IMG/VR virus record: IMGVR_UViG_3300032288_004964
Span: 248,001 to 312,000 of that record
DNA from: a virus
DNA: 64,000 nucleotides
Strand: one strand, 5' to 3'
Below the pieces are notes generated by a model. It was not told the origin of the DNA. It was given only the letters and a program-made list of their open reading frames with translations, and ran no database searches. The first letter of the stretch is position 1; each line of letters starts with the position of its first letter. A program made the translations under genes and the position numbers. Positions 1-7,659 of this stretch are shown piece by piece.

Positions 1-3000
1 AATCCATCAACACTTACTGCTACAAGACAAGAAACTGATGATGTCATAGATGTTATAATGATATCATTAGCATGAGCCGTATATTGTCTACTTGCGGTTA
101 TGTTAGATCCTAAAATAGAAGATCCTGTCATACCATTTGTAGTATTATTACATCCACCAATTATAGAACCAAATGGTGCATTTGAAGTATTACAATAACC
201 CCCACCTATAGCAGAATAAGATGAGCAATATCCAGAAATTGTATTTTGTTGACCACCTCCTATTGTTGAAAATGATGAATTAGTACCTGATATTGTATTT
301 GCTATACCACCTCCTATTGTTGAATTAATTGAAGAATACCCAGAGATTGTATTTGAATTACCACCATTTATAGTTGAGTGATACGAATAATAACCTGAGA
401 TTGTATTTTGTTGACCACCACCTATATTTGAGTTATTTGAATATTGACCACTTATTGAGTTTAATGATCCACCATTTATAGTTGAGTTGTATGAGTTGAA
501 TCCAGATATTGTATTTTGTTGACCACCTCCTACTGTTGAACTATATGAATTAAATCCAGATATTGTATTTAATGTACCACCGCTTATAGTTGATCTATAT
601 GAATTTGTACCAGATATTACGTTTTGAACACCTCCGCTTATAGTTGAGCAATGTGAATAAGTACCACATATTTTGTTTAAGCGTCCGCCTCCTATTGTTG
701 AATCTATTGAGCAGTATCCAGATATTTCGTTTTGTCTACCACCAGATATAGTTGATTGATGAGAGAATTGACCTGAGATTGTATTTTGACATCCACCACT
801 TATAGTTGAAGAGTTACTAGTAGCTCCAGAGATAATATTACAAGAACCTCCACTTATTGTTGAATAATATGAAATATTTCCAGAGATTAAATTACAATAT
901 CCACCGCTTATAGTTGAAATAGTAGAAGTATTACCAGAGATTGTATTAAGTTTACCACCACCTATAAATGATTGATATGAGTAAAGACCAGAAACTATAT
1001 TATAATAACCACCACTTATAGTTGAAAAACATGAATTGGTACCAGAAATTGAATTAGATCTACCACCGCTTATAGTTGAATATTCCGAATTAATTCCAGA
1101 TATTATATTGGCGTTTCCTCCTCCTATTGCTGAAAAAAATGAGTTAGAACCAGAGATTGTATTACAAGAACCTCCTCCTATTGTCGAATTATCTGAATTA
1201 GGACCAGATATTGTGTTCGTCTGTCCACCGGATATAGTAGAGTAATATGAATTAATTCCAGAAATTGTATTATCACATCCACCACTTATAGTTGATTGAT
1301 ATGAATTTGTACCTGAAATTTTATTTAATTGACCACCAGATATAGTGGAATAATAAGAAGATTTACCAGAGATTGTATTAGTACTACCACCACCTATAGC
1401 TGAGTAATATGAACATTCTCCAGAGATTGTATTTGTTAGACCACCACTTATTGTAGATCTATATGAATTTGTACCTGAAATTATATTATTATAACCCCCA
1501 CCTATAGTAGAAGAATCTGAATTATATCCTGATATTGTATTAGTACCACCACCACTTATAGTTGATTGATATGAATAACAACCAGAGATTGTATTAGTAC
1601 TACCACCACTTATAGTTGATTTTTGTGAGTAAAAACCAGAGATTGTATTAGTACTACCACCACTTATAGTTGATTTTTGTGAATAATATCCAGATATTGT
1701 ATTTTGCTGACCACCTCCTATAGTTGATAAGCACGCACTGTAGTATGATGAAACTGTATTACAACATCCACCACTTATAGTTGATAAACATGAACTCTCT
1801 ATACAATTACAATAACCACCACTTATAGTTGAACAATTTGAGCTAGATATATAATTAAAATAACCACCACTTATAGTTGATCTATATGAATAAGAGCAGA
1901 TCATATTTGCTTCACCACCACTTATAGTTGATAAGCATGAGTCAGTTATACAATTATTCCAACCGCCGCCTATATTAGAGTAATTTGATGCTCTTATTGT
2001 ATTAGAGACTCCACCACTTATAGTTGATAACCATGAAGAACTACATATTGTATTAAATTGACCACCACCTATAGCAGATCTAAGAGATCCGTCACATATT
2101 GTATTACTAGAACCACCAACTATATTAGATGCTAATGAGTTTGAAATTATATTTTGGCTACCACCTGATATAGTTGAGGTGGAACCTGAACTTGTTCCGC
2201 TTATTACATTAAGTTGACCACCTGATATAGTTGATGATCCTGAATTTGTTCCAGATATTGTATTATTTCTTCCACCACCTATAGTAGACCAACAAGAACT
2301 TGTAGCTGATATTATATTATTACAACCACCACTTATAGTGGATTGACGAGAAGAACTAGATATTGTATTAGAATTACCACCACTTACCGTTGAGCAAGCA
2401 CCAGCTGCACTATTACTTAATCCACATCTTTCAGTAGATCCAAGTCCCGAACCTAAAACAATAATTGCTGATGCTGATAATCCTGGACCAGTTGGACCTT
2501 GTATACCTTGTGGACCTTGTGGACCCGGAGATCCTTGAGATGCTAAAAGTGCCCAACTTATAGTATCAATATCTGGTGATGATGTTGTTGGTCCGACTGG
2601 ACTTAAACAAAACCAAGATGCACTTGCATACCCAACTGCATCATTAATTGAATATGATGCTCCACTTGACCAAGATCCCTGCCAAGTTAAACCAGCAGGA
2701 CCTACTGGACCAGCAACACCTTGAGGTCCTATTGGACCTTGTGCACCAATTGAGCCGCTAGTTCCAGATGTGCCAGTTGTTCCAGATGTGCCAGATGTAC
2801 CTGTTGTACCGGATGTTCCACTCGTACCTGATGTTCCAGTTGTACCGGAAGTACCACTTGTTCCATTACTACCATCAGTACCATCTATACCAGATAATCC
2901 AGATGTTCCTGAAGTACCAGATGTTCCTGAAGTACCAGATGTACCGGAAGTGCCATTAGTACCATTAGTTCCAGTAGCTCCGGTTATGGTAACATAAGCA

Positions 3001-3848
3001 CCTGTTAAATTAACCCACCATTGACTATAAGTATTACCAACAGATTCTGAATAGTTAACTACTATTGCCATTGTTCCTGAAATAGGATCATAAGAATCTA
3101 CTTCACCAATCATATATCCACCATAAGTATCTACAACATAATCATCTATGTATAAACCAGGAAAATAATCAAACATAACGACTGACTGGCCATATGAATA
3201 AGCCAACCCAGGCTGAACTTGAAAATTAACAACATATCCAACACCAGGTACTTCAATAGTTGTACTTGATGTACCTCTATATCTATCACCTACTGGACCT
3301 GTTGCTCCGGTAGGACCTTGTAATCCTATTGATCCTGTAAATCCTTGAGGACCAGTAGGACCAGATATCCAATATCCAGATAGGTTTACATACCATTGAC
3401 TATAGGTGTTACCAACAGATTCAGAATAATTAACAACTAATGATATAGATCCTGTTATTTTATCATAAGAATCTACTTCACCAATAATATATCCACCGTA
3501 AGTATCTACAGTATAGTCATCTACATATAGTCCTGGGAAATAATCAAACATAACAACAGACTGACCATATGTATATGCTAAATCAGGTTGAATATTAAAG
3601 TTAATTACACTACCAACTAAAGGAACTTCTATTGTATTACTTGATGTGCCTCTATATCTATCACCAAATCCAGTTGCTCCCGTGGGACCAATACCACCAC
3701 TAGTAGCAGTTGATCCAATTGGGGTAATAACTCCAAATTGGTCTTTTTGTTTTAAAATATTATCTACATCATATGCAACTAAATAACCAGTTGAAGGTGT
3801 AGCTGCTGTAGTTAAAGACATTGTATTCCCAAAAAGTATAGAACTCAT
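1..3848 (-). CDS. Giant collagen-like / beta-roll phage fibre protein (partial, C-terminus outside window)
   Basis: An open frame runs from an ATG at 3848 to the window edge without a stop (at least 1282 codons), so it is a partial gene. Domain order as read: a short N-terminal region; two near-identical copies of a roughly 95-residue module beginning GDRYRGTSS and containing VVMFDYFPGLY; a Gly-Thr-Ser collagen-like tract (about 2750-2960) flanked by GPTGPQG-type triplets; a WQGSWSSGASYSINDAV carbohydrate-binding-like segment; then some 35-40 units of about 20 residues of the type STISGGxxNTISGxxSY (about 130-2430). The last resembles the left-handed beta-roll of trimeric YadA-type head domains. 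Probably a trimeric virion fibre or adhesin. A second in-frame ATG lies nine codons in. The upstream AATAATATATACAC resembles the late-promoter motif. The function is inferred from repeat architecture. Confidence 0.85.
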   Translation of the reverse strand, partial: MSSILFGNTMSLTTAATPSTGYLVAYDVDNILKQKDQFGVITPIGSTATSGGIGPTGATGFGDRYRGTSSNTIEVPLVGSVINFNIQPDLAYTYGQSVVMFDYFPGLYVDDYTVDTYGGYIIGEVDSYDKITGSISLVVNYSESVGNTYSQWYVNLSGYWISGPTGPQGFTGSIGLQGPTGATGPVGDRYRGTSSTTIEVPGVGYVVNFQVQPGLAYSYGQSVVMFDYFPGLYIDDYVVDTYGGYMIGEVDSYDPISGTMAIVVNYSESVGNTYSQWWVNLTGAYVTITGATGTNGTNGTSGTSGTSGTSGTSGTSGLSGIDGTDGSNGTSGTSGTTGTSGTSGTSGTTGTSGTSGTTGTSGTSGSIGAQGPIGPQGVAGPVGPAGLTWQGSWSSGASYSINDAVGYASASWFCLSPVGPTTSSPDIDTISWALLASQGSPGPQGPQGIQGPTGPGLSASAIIVLGSGLGSTERCGLSNSAAGACSTVSGGNSNTISSSSRQSTISGGCNNIISATSSCWSTIGGGRNNTISGTNSGSSTISGGQLNVISGTSSGSTSTISGGSQNIISNSLASNIVGGSSNTICDGSLRSAIGGGQFNTICSSSWLSTISGGVSNTIRASNYSNIGGGWNNCITDSCLSTISGGEANMICSYSYRSTISGGYFNYISSSNCSTISGGYCNCIESSCLSTISGGCCNTVSSYYSACLSTIGGGQQNTISGYYSQKSTISGGSTNTISGFYSQKSTISGGSTNTISGCYSYQSTISGGGTNTISGYNSDSSTIGGGYNNIISGTNSYRSTISGGLTNTISGECSYYSAIGGGSTNTISGKSSYYSTISGGQLNKISGTNSYQSTISGGCDNTISGINSYYSTISGGQTNTISGPNSDNSTIGGGSCNTISGSNSFFSAIGGGNANIISGINSEYSTISGGRSNSISGTNSCFSTISGGYYNIVSGLYSYQSFIGGGKLNTISGNTSTISTISGGYCNLISGNISYYSTISGGSCNIISGATSNSSTISGGCQNTISGQFSHQSTISGGRQNEISGYCSIDSTIGGGRLNKICGTYSHCSTISGGVQNVISGTNSYRSTISGGTLNTISGFNSYSSTVGGGQQNTISGFNSYNSTINGGSLNSISGQYSNNSNIGGGQQNTISGYYSYHSTINGGNSNTISGYSSINSTIGGGIANTISGTNSSFSTIGGGQQNTISGYCSSYSAIGGGYCNTSNAPFGSIIGGCNNTTNGMTGSSILGSNITASRQYTAHANDIIITSMTSSVSCLVAVSVDG
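130..2430 (-). repeat. Tandem ~60-bp coding repeats (STISGG-type)
   Basis: About 35-40 imperfect direct repeats centred on the plus-strand string CCACCACTTATAGTTGA encode the beta-roll units of the fibre gene. Unit length is mostly about 60 bp, with indels in multiples of three. The conserved core and variable solvent-facing residues suggest expansion and contraction by recombination. Confidence 0.85.
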
Positions 3849-3906
3849 GTATAAGATTTATTTTATTATAGTGTATATATTATTTTATTAAATCCTTTTT
3901 ATTTTT

Positions 3907-3914
3907 TATCTTTG
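3907..3914 (+). promoter_or_regulatory. Host-type promoter (TATCTTTG)
   Basis: A TAnnTTTG -7 element lies 14 nt before the ATG at 3929, matching the Bacteroidota housekeeping promoter. It would drive the four-gene operon 3929-5479. Confidence 0.6.
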
Positions 3915-3928
3915 TAAAAAGAAATAAA

Positions 3929-4351
3929 ATGGGACATTGTATATCAGTATATTTAATTAAAAAAGAAGATTTAAGAGATGAAAAACTATCTGAAGTATTA
4001 GATGGTAAAAAACAAACAAAGATTGTCTGGACAGAGTTAAAAGAAGGAATTTTAGCTACTCCATTCATACCAGATATTAGAGAATTCGGTAGAGATAAAA
4101 CAATTGCTAAAATTGAAACCGACTATTTTGGAGGACCCGGTTATCAGGAAGCTAAACTATTTGTAAATAATAAGAAAGAATATAATAAGTCTAGTGAGTT
4201 TGACCATTTAGTAAGTCCTATTAATGATGTACTAAAACTAATGGGTATTATTAAAAGGGAAGGTATGGATGAATTTGATACTATTGGGTTAGGAAACTAT
4301 AGATCTAATAGAGATTTTAACCACCAAGAAGCAGAAATTGGAGAATTATAA
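3929..4351 (+). CDS. Hypothetical protein, first gene of a four-gene operon
   Basis: 140 codons. No family recognised. The protein is charged and soluble, with no signal peptide or membrane segment. It starts behind a TATCTTTG promoter and its stop codon overlaps the next start in TAATG, so it is translationally coupled to the following gene. The host-type promoter suggests early expression. Confidence 0.7.
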   Translation: MGHCISVYLIKKEDLRDEKLSEVLDGKKQTKIVWTELKEGILATPFIPDIREFGRDKTIAKIETDYFGGPGYQEAKLFVNNKKEYNKSSEFDHLVSPINDVLKLMGIIKREGMDEFDTIGLGNYRSNRDFNHQEAEIGEL

Positions 4352-4917
4352 TGAAAAAAGAAGAAATACTAAGTAGTAGAAAAAAATCAATTTATATTTA
4401 TAAAAACACATTTACTACAGGTATAGTAGATGGTCAGTTTATTTTAGATAGAGATTTATTTGATAAACATTGTAGAAAATATGACTTTATACATGGTGAC
4501 ATTAAATCTCCAAATATAATGGGTCAATATTTTTTATATGAGTCTTTAATAGATGGTAGGTTTAAGTCAAATATGTTACACGATCTTGAGTTACATTATC
4601 CAAAATTAGGAGTCTATTTAAACTCTCTTCCATGTGATCAAACAATTGAAGTTGAATGGGTTGATTACAGGAGAACTTGGGAATGGAATATTGAATATGA
4701 TTACAATTACCAGGAAAAGGTATATCAAAATTATATGGCTGAAATTCCAACCGAGATCCAAAGACTACCTCTTTGGTCTGACTCTTTATTAGTTTATGGT
4801 GTTTGGGATTCTAAACCAAATTGGAAACAACTAAAACAAGCTTATGAAAAAACTTGGTGGTTTCATAGAAGTGTAGAAGACCTGAGAGACCTACAATTAG
4901 AAAGATTATTAAAATGA
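4351..4917 (+). CDS. Hypothetical protein, operon gene 2
   Basis: 188 codons, start overlapping the previous stop by 1 nt. Rich in aromatic residues (many Tyr and Trp, for example VDYRRTWEWNIEYDYNYQ). No recognisable family, no membrane segment. The end overlaps the next gene by 4 nt (ATGA), typical of tightly packed phage operons. Confidence 0.7.
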   Translation: MKKEEILSSRKKSIYIYKNTFTTGIVDGQFILDRDLFDKHCRKYDFIHGDIKSPNIMGQYFLYESLIDGRFKSNMLHDLELHYPKLGVYLNSLPCDQTIEVEWVDYRRTWEWNIEYDYNYQEKVYQNYMAEIPTEIQRLPLWSDSLLVYGVWDSKPNWKQLKQAYEKTWWFHRSVEDLRDLQLERLLK

Positions 4918-5207
4918 TTAAAGACTTCAATTACATAAAATATCCAGAAGATAGATTATATCTAAGGGTTGGTAATTTATGTCAAGTTATGAAAGACAAT
5001 CTCCAAGCAAAGAGCTTTACAATATCTTGGGTGTATTTGGCTGAGATTCAAAGAAGAATAAAGTCTGATGTCGATCCCGAAGAAATTAAGAGAATTGAAT
5101 CACATCTTCTTTCACCTGAATTTATTAATCAAAAGTGTTTTAGTGATTCGGATAAACAAAACCTCAAATCAATTATTAGAGAATATAAACTAAAGCAAAT
5201 TCTATGA
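4914..5207 (+). CDS. Hypothetical protein, operon gene 3
   Basis: 97 codons, ATGA overlap with both neighbours. Predominantly helical and charged. No family recognised. Confidence 0.65.
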   Translation: MIKDFNYIKYPEDRLYLRVGNLCQVMKDNLQAKSFTISWVYLAEIQRRIKSDVDPEEIKRIESHLLSPEFINQKCFSDSDKQNLKSIIREYKLKQIL

Positions 5208-5479
5208 GTTGGGATGGAATATACGCAAAAGATAGAGTTTATCCACAATTTGAGCCTGGTGATGAAGTATTTACAACTAAAAGTAGTTGGAGAGCAATTA
5301 GTGCCAATAAACCATATCAAGTTGTTAAATGTCACAAGAAACCAGGTATGACCGTTGATATTTGGGTCATTACTTTAATAACCGATGGTGGATATGAAAG
5401 TGATTATGCTTCCTATCAGTTTCAGAAAACAAAAAGACAAATAAGAGAAGATAAAATTAAATCTATACTTAATATCTAG
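5204..5479 (+). CDS. Hypothetical protein, operon gene 4
   Basis: 91 codons. The middle (residues 15-60) alternates beta-type residues in a pattern like small SH3-like barrels (FEPGDEVFTTKSSWRAI), which is suggestive only. Its 3' end overlaps the 3' end of the convergent gene at 5469-5834 by 11 nt. Confidence 0.65.
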   Translation: MSWDGIYAKDRVYPQFEPGDEVFTTKSSWRAISANKPYQVVKCHKKPGMTVDIWVITLITDGGYESDYASYQFQKTKRQIREDKIKSILNI

Positions 5480-5834
5480 GAATTTTCATATCCGTAGTAA
5501 TCTCTATCTTAAATCCAAATCCTGTATCTTCATCTGAACTATATTTAACTTCAGAATCATATCCGTTTCTACCATCAAATGTAGTTGGTCTTGGACCATA
5601 CATTCTTTGTTGTCTTCTCATTTCTTCTTCTTTTAACTTAGCTTCATGTTGGGCAACCATTTCTTCAAATGTTAATCCTTGTTGTTCAACCTGTTGCGGC
5701 TCTTGATGTGTAGAAAATTGTTGAGGTTGATGTCCATATTTTCTTAATAATTGTTCAGCTTCCCAACTATTAATATTAGCTGGTTGAGTATGTTCTTCTT
5801 GACTTTGGACTATTCTTACTTGAGGTCTTTCCAT
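5469..5834 (-). CDS. Gln/Glu-rich hypothetical protein
   Basis: 121 codons. Low-complexity Gln-rich N-terminal half (residues 10-60), then a charged helical segment (FEEMVAQHEAKLKEEEMRRQQ) that could form a coiled coil. No known family. It overlaps the convergent plus-strand gene at its 3' end by 11 nt. Could be a virion or scaffold-type component; this is a guess from composition. Confidence 0.6.
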   Translation of the reverse strand: MERPQVRIVQSQEEHTQPANINSWEAEQLLRKYGHQPQQFSTHQEPQQVEQQGLTFEEMVAQHEAKLKEEEMRRQQRMYGPRPTTFDGRNGYDSEVKYSSDEDTGFGFKIEITTDMKIPRY

Positions 5835-5843
5835 AATATTAAA

Positions 5844-6320
5844 TTAAGTTTTTATCAAATTAATTCTATTTCCACCAAAGTATTCTAATTTGTAACCAGG
5901 TATAGGATTTCTTTGTAAGTATCTTAAATAAACTTTTGTTCTTTGTGATATATATTCTTTTTCTTGTTCCTTTGGAAGACCAACCATTGTTATTTTTTTA
6001 ACCCAAGATTTTCTTTTTATAAAATCTTTTAATATACCACCAAATATAGTTTCTACCGTTCTATATAAATTAACATTTACAATTTTAGAAACTTCATAGT
6101 ATTCTTTTTCTGGATCATATACAAAATATGACAATTCATATTCTGTTCCTAAATTATTTGATTTAAGTATAGGTATATTTTTAAATTCAACTAGATACCA
6201 ATTATCAATAGTATCTTGAAATCTATATCTTACTTTTTTATCATTATCGGAAGCCAATTCCCAAGAATAAGATTCAACAGATTCTAATAATAAATCATAT
6301 ATAGAATTAATATATTTCAT
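5844..6320 (-). CDS. Hypothetical protein with capsid-targeting-like N-terminus
   Basis: 158 codons. The N-terminus MKYINSIYDLLLESVESY fits a motif shared by many proteins here (Met-Lys, aromatic/hydrophobic residues, Leu-Leu-Glu-Ser), resembling T4 internal-protein capsid-targeting peptides. The rest is unrecognised. A TTTAATATATA element lies just before the start, so late expression is likely. Confidence 0.65.
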   Translation of the reverse strand: MKYINSIYDLLLESVESYSWELASDNDKKVRYRFQDTIDNWYLVEFKNIPILKSNNLGTEYELSYFVYDPEKEYYEVSKIVNVNLYRTVETIFGGILKDFIKRKSWVKKITMVGLPKEQEKEYISQRTKVYLRYLQRNPIPGYKLEYFGGNRINLIKT

Positions 6321-6325
6321 AGTAT

Positions 6326-6336
6326 TATATATTAAA
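6326..6336 (-). promoter_or_regulatory. Candidate late promoter (TTTAATATATA)
   Basis: Read on the minus strand, TTTAATATATA ends 5 nt before the ATG of the 6320 gene. The same string and spacing recur at other structural-type genes. Confidence 0.5.
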
Positions 6337-6387
6337 TTTGAAAATATTTAAATTATTTTTAAAAAATAACAAAACAAAGAATAAATA

Positions 6388-6398
6388 TTTAATATATA
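6388..6398 (+). promoter_or_regulatory. Candidate late promoter before tRNA-Met
   Basis: TTTAATATATA occurs 8 nt before the tRNA-like gene at 6407. Confidence 0.4.
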
Positions 6399-6406
6399 GT
6401 ATATAT

Positions 6407-6502
6407 TGCGGGGTAGAGAAGTGGTCAACTCGCTAGGCTCATTTTAGACTATCTAATGAAGAAATAACCTAGAGATCACAGGTTCGAATCCTGTCCCCGC
6501 TA
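6407..6502 (+). tRNA. tRNA-Met(CAT), initiator-like, with ~23-nt insertion in the anticodon loop
   Basis: Acceptor strands TGCGGGG and CCCCGCT pair except at position 1:72 (U-U), as initiator tRNAs mismatch there. The D-arm GAG/CTC and T-arm ACAGG-TTCGAAT-CCTGT are normal. The anticodon stem CTAGG/CCTAG encloses 30 nt instead of 7: CTCAT, then an insert with a TTAGA-CTA-TCTAA hairpin, then AA. Removing 23 nt restores CTCATAA. Either a mini-intron at the usual 37/38 site or a modified, possibly nuclease-resistant loop. CCA is not encoded. Confidence 0.7.
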
Positions 6503-6614
6503 CAAAAAGGAAGATTTGAAACCCAACAAAAAAAGATTATATAAACGGGGTTCTTTTGAAATTCATTTCTTCTGAAGAATTAAAAAAATATTTGGTGATT
6601 AATAAAAATCACCT

Positions 6615-6622
6615 TATATTTG
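6615..6622 (+). promoter_or_regulatory. Host-type promoter for tRNA cluster 1 leader
   Basis: TATATTTG, with TTTG at 6591-6594 and a 20-nt spacer, lies 35 nt before the leader ORF at 6657. Confidence 0.7.
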
Positions 6623-6656
6623 TAAAAGAAAATTAAAACATATTAAAAATTAAAAA

Positions 6657-6737
6657 ATGAACACAACTACTAACATATTGTCTTATTATTATGAGGAGAA
6701 AAACCCTTCTATCAGACAAGTATTGTTTGTGTTGTAA
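6657..6737 (+). CDS. Leader peptide 1 (Tyr-Tyr-Tyr-Glu-Glu), attenuator of tRNA cluster 1
   Basis: A 26-residue ORF behind a strong promoter and directly followed by an intrinsic terminator. Residues 10-14 are YYYEE (TAT TAT TAT GAG GAG). The cluster downstream carries Tyr(GTA) and Glu(TTC) tRNAs. Twelve nt after the last Glu codon, ATCAGAC (6711-6717) is the exact complement of GTCTGAT in the terminator's 5' arm. This fits classical attenuation: stalling on Tyr or Glu codons would favour the antiterminator pairing. Too short to be a normal protein gene; regulatory role inferred. Confidence 0.8.
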   Translation: MNTTTNILSYYYEEKNPSIRQVLFVL

Positions 6738-6757
6738 TTATTATTATAATATTAAAT

Positions 6758-6792
6758 GAAACCCAGTCTGATTATCAGACTGGGTTTTTTGT
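6758..6792 (+). terminator. Attenuator terminator 1
   Basis: AAACCCAGTCTGA - TTA - TCAGACTGGGTTT, 13 bp followed by a T run. Its 5' arm can pair instead with 6711-6717 inside leader ORF 1. Confidence 0.85.
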
Positions 6793-6800
6793 TTTATATA

Positions 6801-6813
6801 TGTTCTTTGAAAA
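6801..6813 (+). promoter_or_regulatory. boxA-like antitermination element
   Basis: TGTTCTTTGAAAA matches the boxA consensus found in rRNA leaders. It lies between attenuator 1 and the first tRNA, where NusB/NusE-type antitermination would help read a long untranslated array. Confidence 0.45.
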
Positions 6814-6815
6814 TT

Positions 6816-6906
6816 GGGAGTATAACGTCAGCGGAATGTAAGCCGCCCCTCGTAAATATATGGCGTATGGCTTGAGGTAACTAGTGTTCGAATCCTGGTA
6901 CTCCCA
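6816..6906 (+). tRNA. tRNA-Tyr-like, aberrant (enlarged anticodon region)
   Basis: The acceptor GGGAGTA/TACTCCC is identical to the normal tRNA-Tyr at 7660. The D-arm ACGT/ATGT is acceptable. The anticodon region CGCC...GGCG encloses about 14 nt containing CTCGTAAA, close to the Tyr loop CTGTAAA but expanded. The T-stem CTAGTG/CCTGG has an extra T. Reads as a Tyr tRNA with insertions. Confidence 0.55.
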
Positions 6907-6911
6907 CAAAT

Positions 6912-6983
6912 GGTCTTGTCGACTAATGGTTAGGTCAACACCCTTTCAAGGTGTAGATGCGGGTTCGATCCCCGTCAAGACTA
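6912..6983 (+). tRNA. tRNA-Glu(TTC)
   Basis: Canonical cloverleaf: acceptor GGTCTTG/CAAGACT, anticodon arm ACACC-CTTTCAA-GGTGT, T-arm GCGGG-TTCGATC-CCCGT. CCA is not encoded. Confidence 0.9.
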
Positions 6984-6992
6984 CAAATAAAT

Positions 6993-7078
6993 GCTACGGT
7001 ATGCAAACCGGAATAAGCGACCAGACTTTCAATCTGGACATCGAAAGATGTGTGCGGGTTCGAGCCCCGTCCGTAGTA
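6993..7078 (+). tRNA. tRNA with TTC anticodon on a class II (long variable arm) body
   Basis: Acceptor GCTACGG/CCGTAGT; anticodon arm CCAGA-CTTTCAA-TCTGG (TTC, Glu); variable arm ACATC-GAAA-GATGT. A long variable arm is normal for Leu, Ser and bacterial Tyr, not Glu, so anticodon and body disagree. Isotype uncertain (Glu by anticodon; Tyr/Ser/Leu by body). Confidence 0.75.
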
Positions 7079-7083
7079 CAAAA

Positions 7084-7222
7084 ATATCAGGAGTACCTGT
7101 CGTAGAAAGTTAATCACTTTCCCTGATATTTATAAAACTCAATGAAGTAAGTGACTTTAGGTAGTACCGACAGGAGGGTGAATTTGATTAAGTTCTTTGG
7201 GGTTCGAATCCCACCATTGAGT
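7084..7222 (+). ncRNA. tRNA-like element with upstream pseudoknotting hairpin
   Basis: The 3' part (7138-7222) has acceptor CTCAATG/CATTGAG and a T-loop TTCGAAT but no clean anticodon arm. Directly upstream, ATATCAGG (7084-7091) pairs with CCTGATAT (7122-7129), and the loop string CCTGTCG (7096-7102) is the exact complement of CGACAGG (7168-7174) inside the tRNA-like part. Two segments folding into one RNA; isotype unknown. Confidence 0.5.
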
Positions 7223-7228
7223 TGTTTT

Positions 7229-7312
7229 GGGAATGCGCCAACGTTGGAGAGTTGGGCTAGTCTGTAAAACTAGTGGCTTATGCCTGAGTGAGTTCGATTC
7301 TCACCATTCCCA
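7229..7312 (+). tRNA. tRNA-Tyr(GTA)
   Basis: Acceptor GGGAATG/CATTCCC, anticodon arm CTAGT-CTGTAAA-ACTAG, class II variable arm GGC-TTAT-GCC, T-arm GTGAG/CTCAC. Normal bacterial Tyr features. Confidence 0.9.
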
Positions 7313-7316
7313 CAAG

Positions 7317-7541
7317 ATGAAGATAATAGATTTTTTAATACAAGTAGGTACCTTCAAAAGTAAAGGTGAGGCAATTAGAGCTGTAAAAAACAAAATGACT
7401 TTGAAGATAAGAGGTACTGATGAAAGTAATGTTCAATATAAAGATATCATAATAGATGAAAGTAATATAAATGGTTATATCTATATTGAAAATGAAAAGG
7501 TTTATGTAACAAATTTTGATATAAAAGATTTGGTAGATTGA
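7317..7541 (+). CDS. Small protein with S4-like RNA-binding segment
   Basis: 74 codons from the ATG at 7317, four nt after the tRNA-Tyr (an upstream in-frame start at 7227 would read through the tRNA and is rejected). Residues 3-25, IDFLIQVGTFKSKGEAIRAV, resemble the S4 motif at the C-terminus of tyrosyl-tRNA synthetase (LL..G...SKSEARR.I). Its position next to Tyr tRNAs suggests tRNA or RNA binding. Similarity judged by eye only; it could be an unrelated small protein. Confidence 0.6.
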   Translation: MKIIDFLIQVGTFKSKGEAIRAVKNKMTLKIRGTDESNVQYKDIIIDESNINGYIYIENEKVYVTNFDIKDLVD

Positions 7542-7552
7542 ACTTTTTTATT

Positions 7553-7560
7553 TATCTTTG
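7553..7560 (+). promoter_or_regulatory. Host-type promoter for tRNA-Glu/Tyr pair
   Basis: TATCTTTG with TTTG at 7529-7532 (20-nt spacer, inside the end of the preceding gene), 18 nt before the tRNA at 7579. Confidence 0.65.
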
Positions 7561-7578
7561 TAAAACAAATATAAAAAT

Positions 7579-7651
7579 GCACCGTTAGTGAAGCGGCTAA
7601 CACGTCTCCCTTTCACGGAGAAGATCATCGGTTCGAACCCGATACGGTGTA
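7579..7651 (+). tRNA. tRNA-Glu(TTC)
   Basis: Acceptor GCACCGT/ACGGTGT (G-U at 1:72), anticodon arm TCTCC-CTTTCAC-GGAGA, T-arm ATCGG-TTCGAAC-CCGAT. Canonical. Confidence 0.9.
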
Positions 7652-7659
7652 CAAATTTT

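Noticed and set aside
1036-2997. Short plus-strand ORFs inside the fibre gene
   Set aside because: They are frame shadows of the minus-strand repeats; the minus frame stays open for over 1280 codons with sensible repeat structure.
3880-4068. Minus-strand ORF over 3929-4351
   Set aside because: Covered by a plus-strand gene with a promoter and operon overlap.
6884-7117. ORFs on both strands across tRNA-Glu genes
   Set aside because: They translate tRNA sequence; the cloverleaf explains the conservation.
7227-7316. Upstream extension of the 7317 gene
   Set aside because: It would encode the tRNA-Tyr; ATG at 7317 is the first start after the tRNA.
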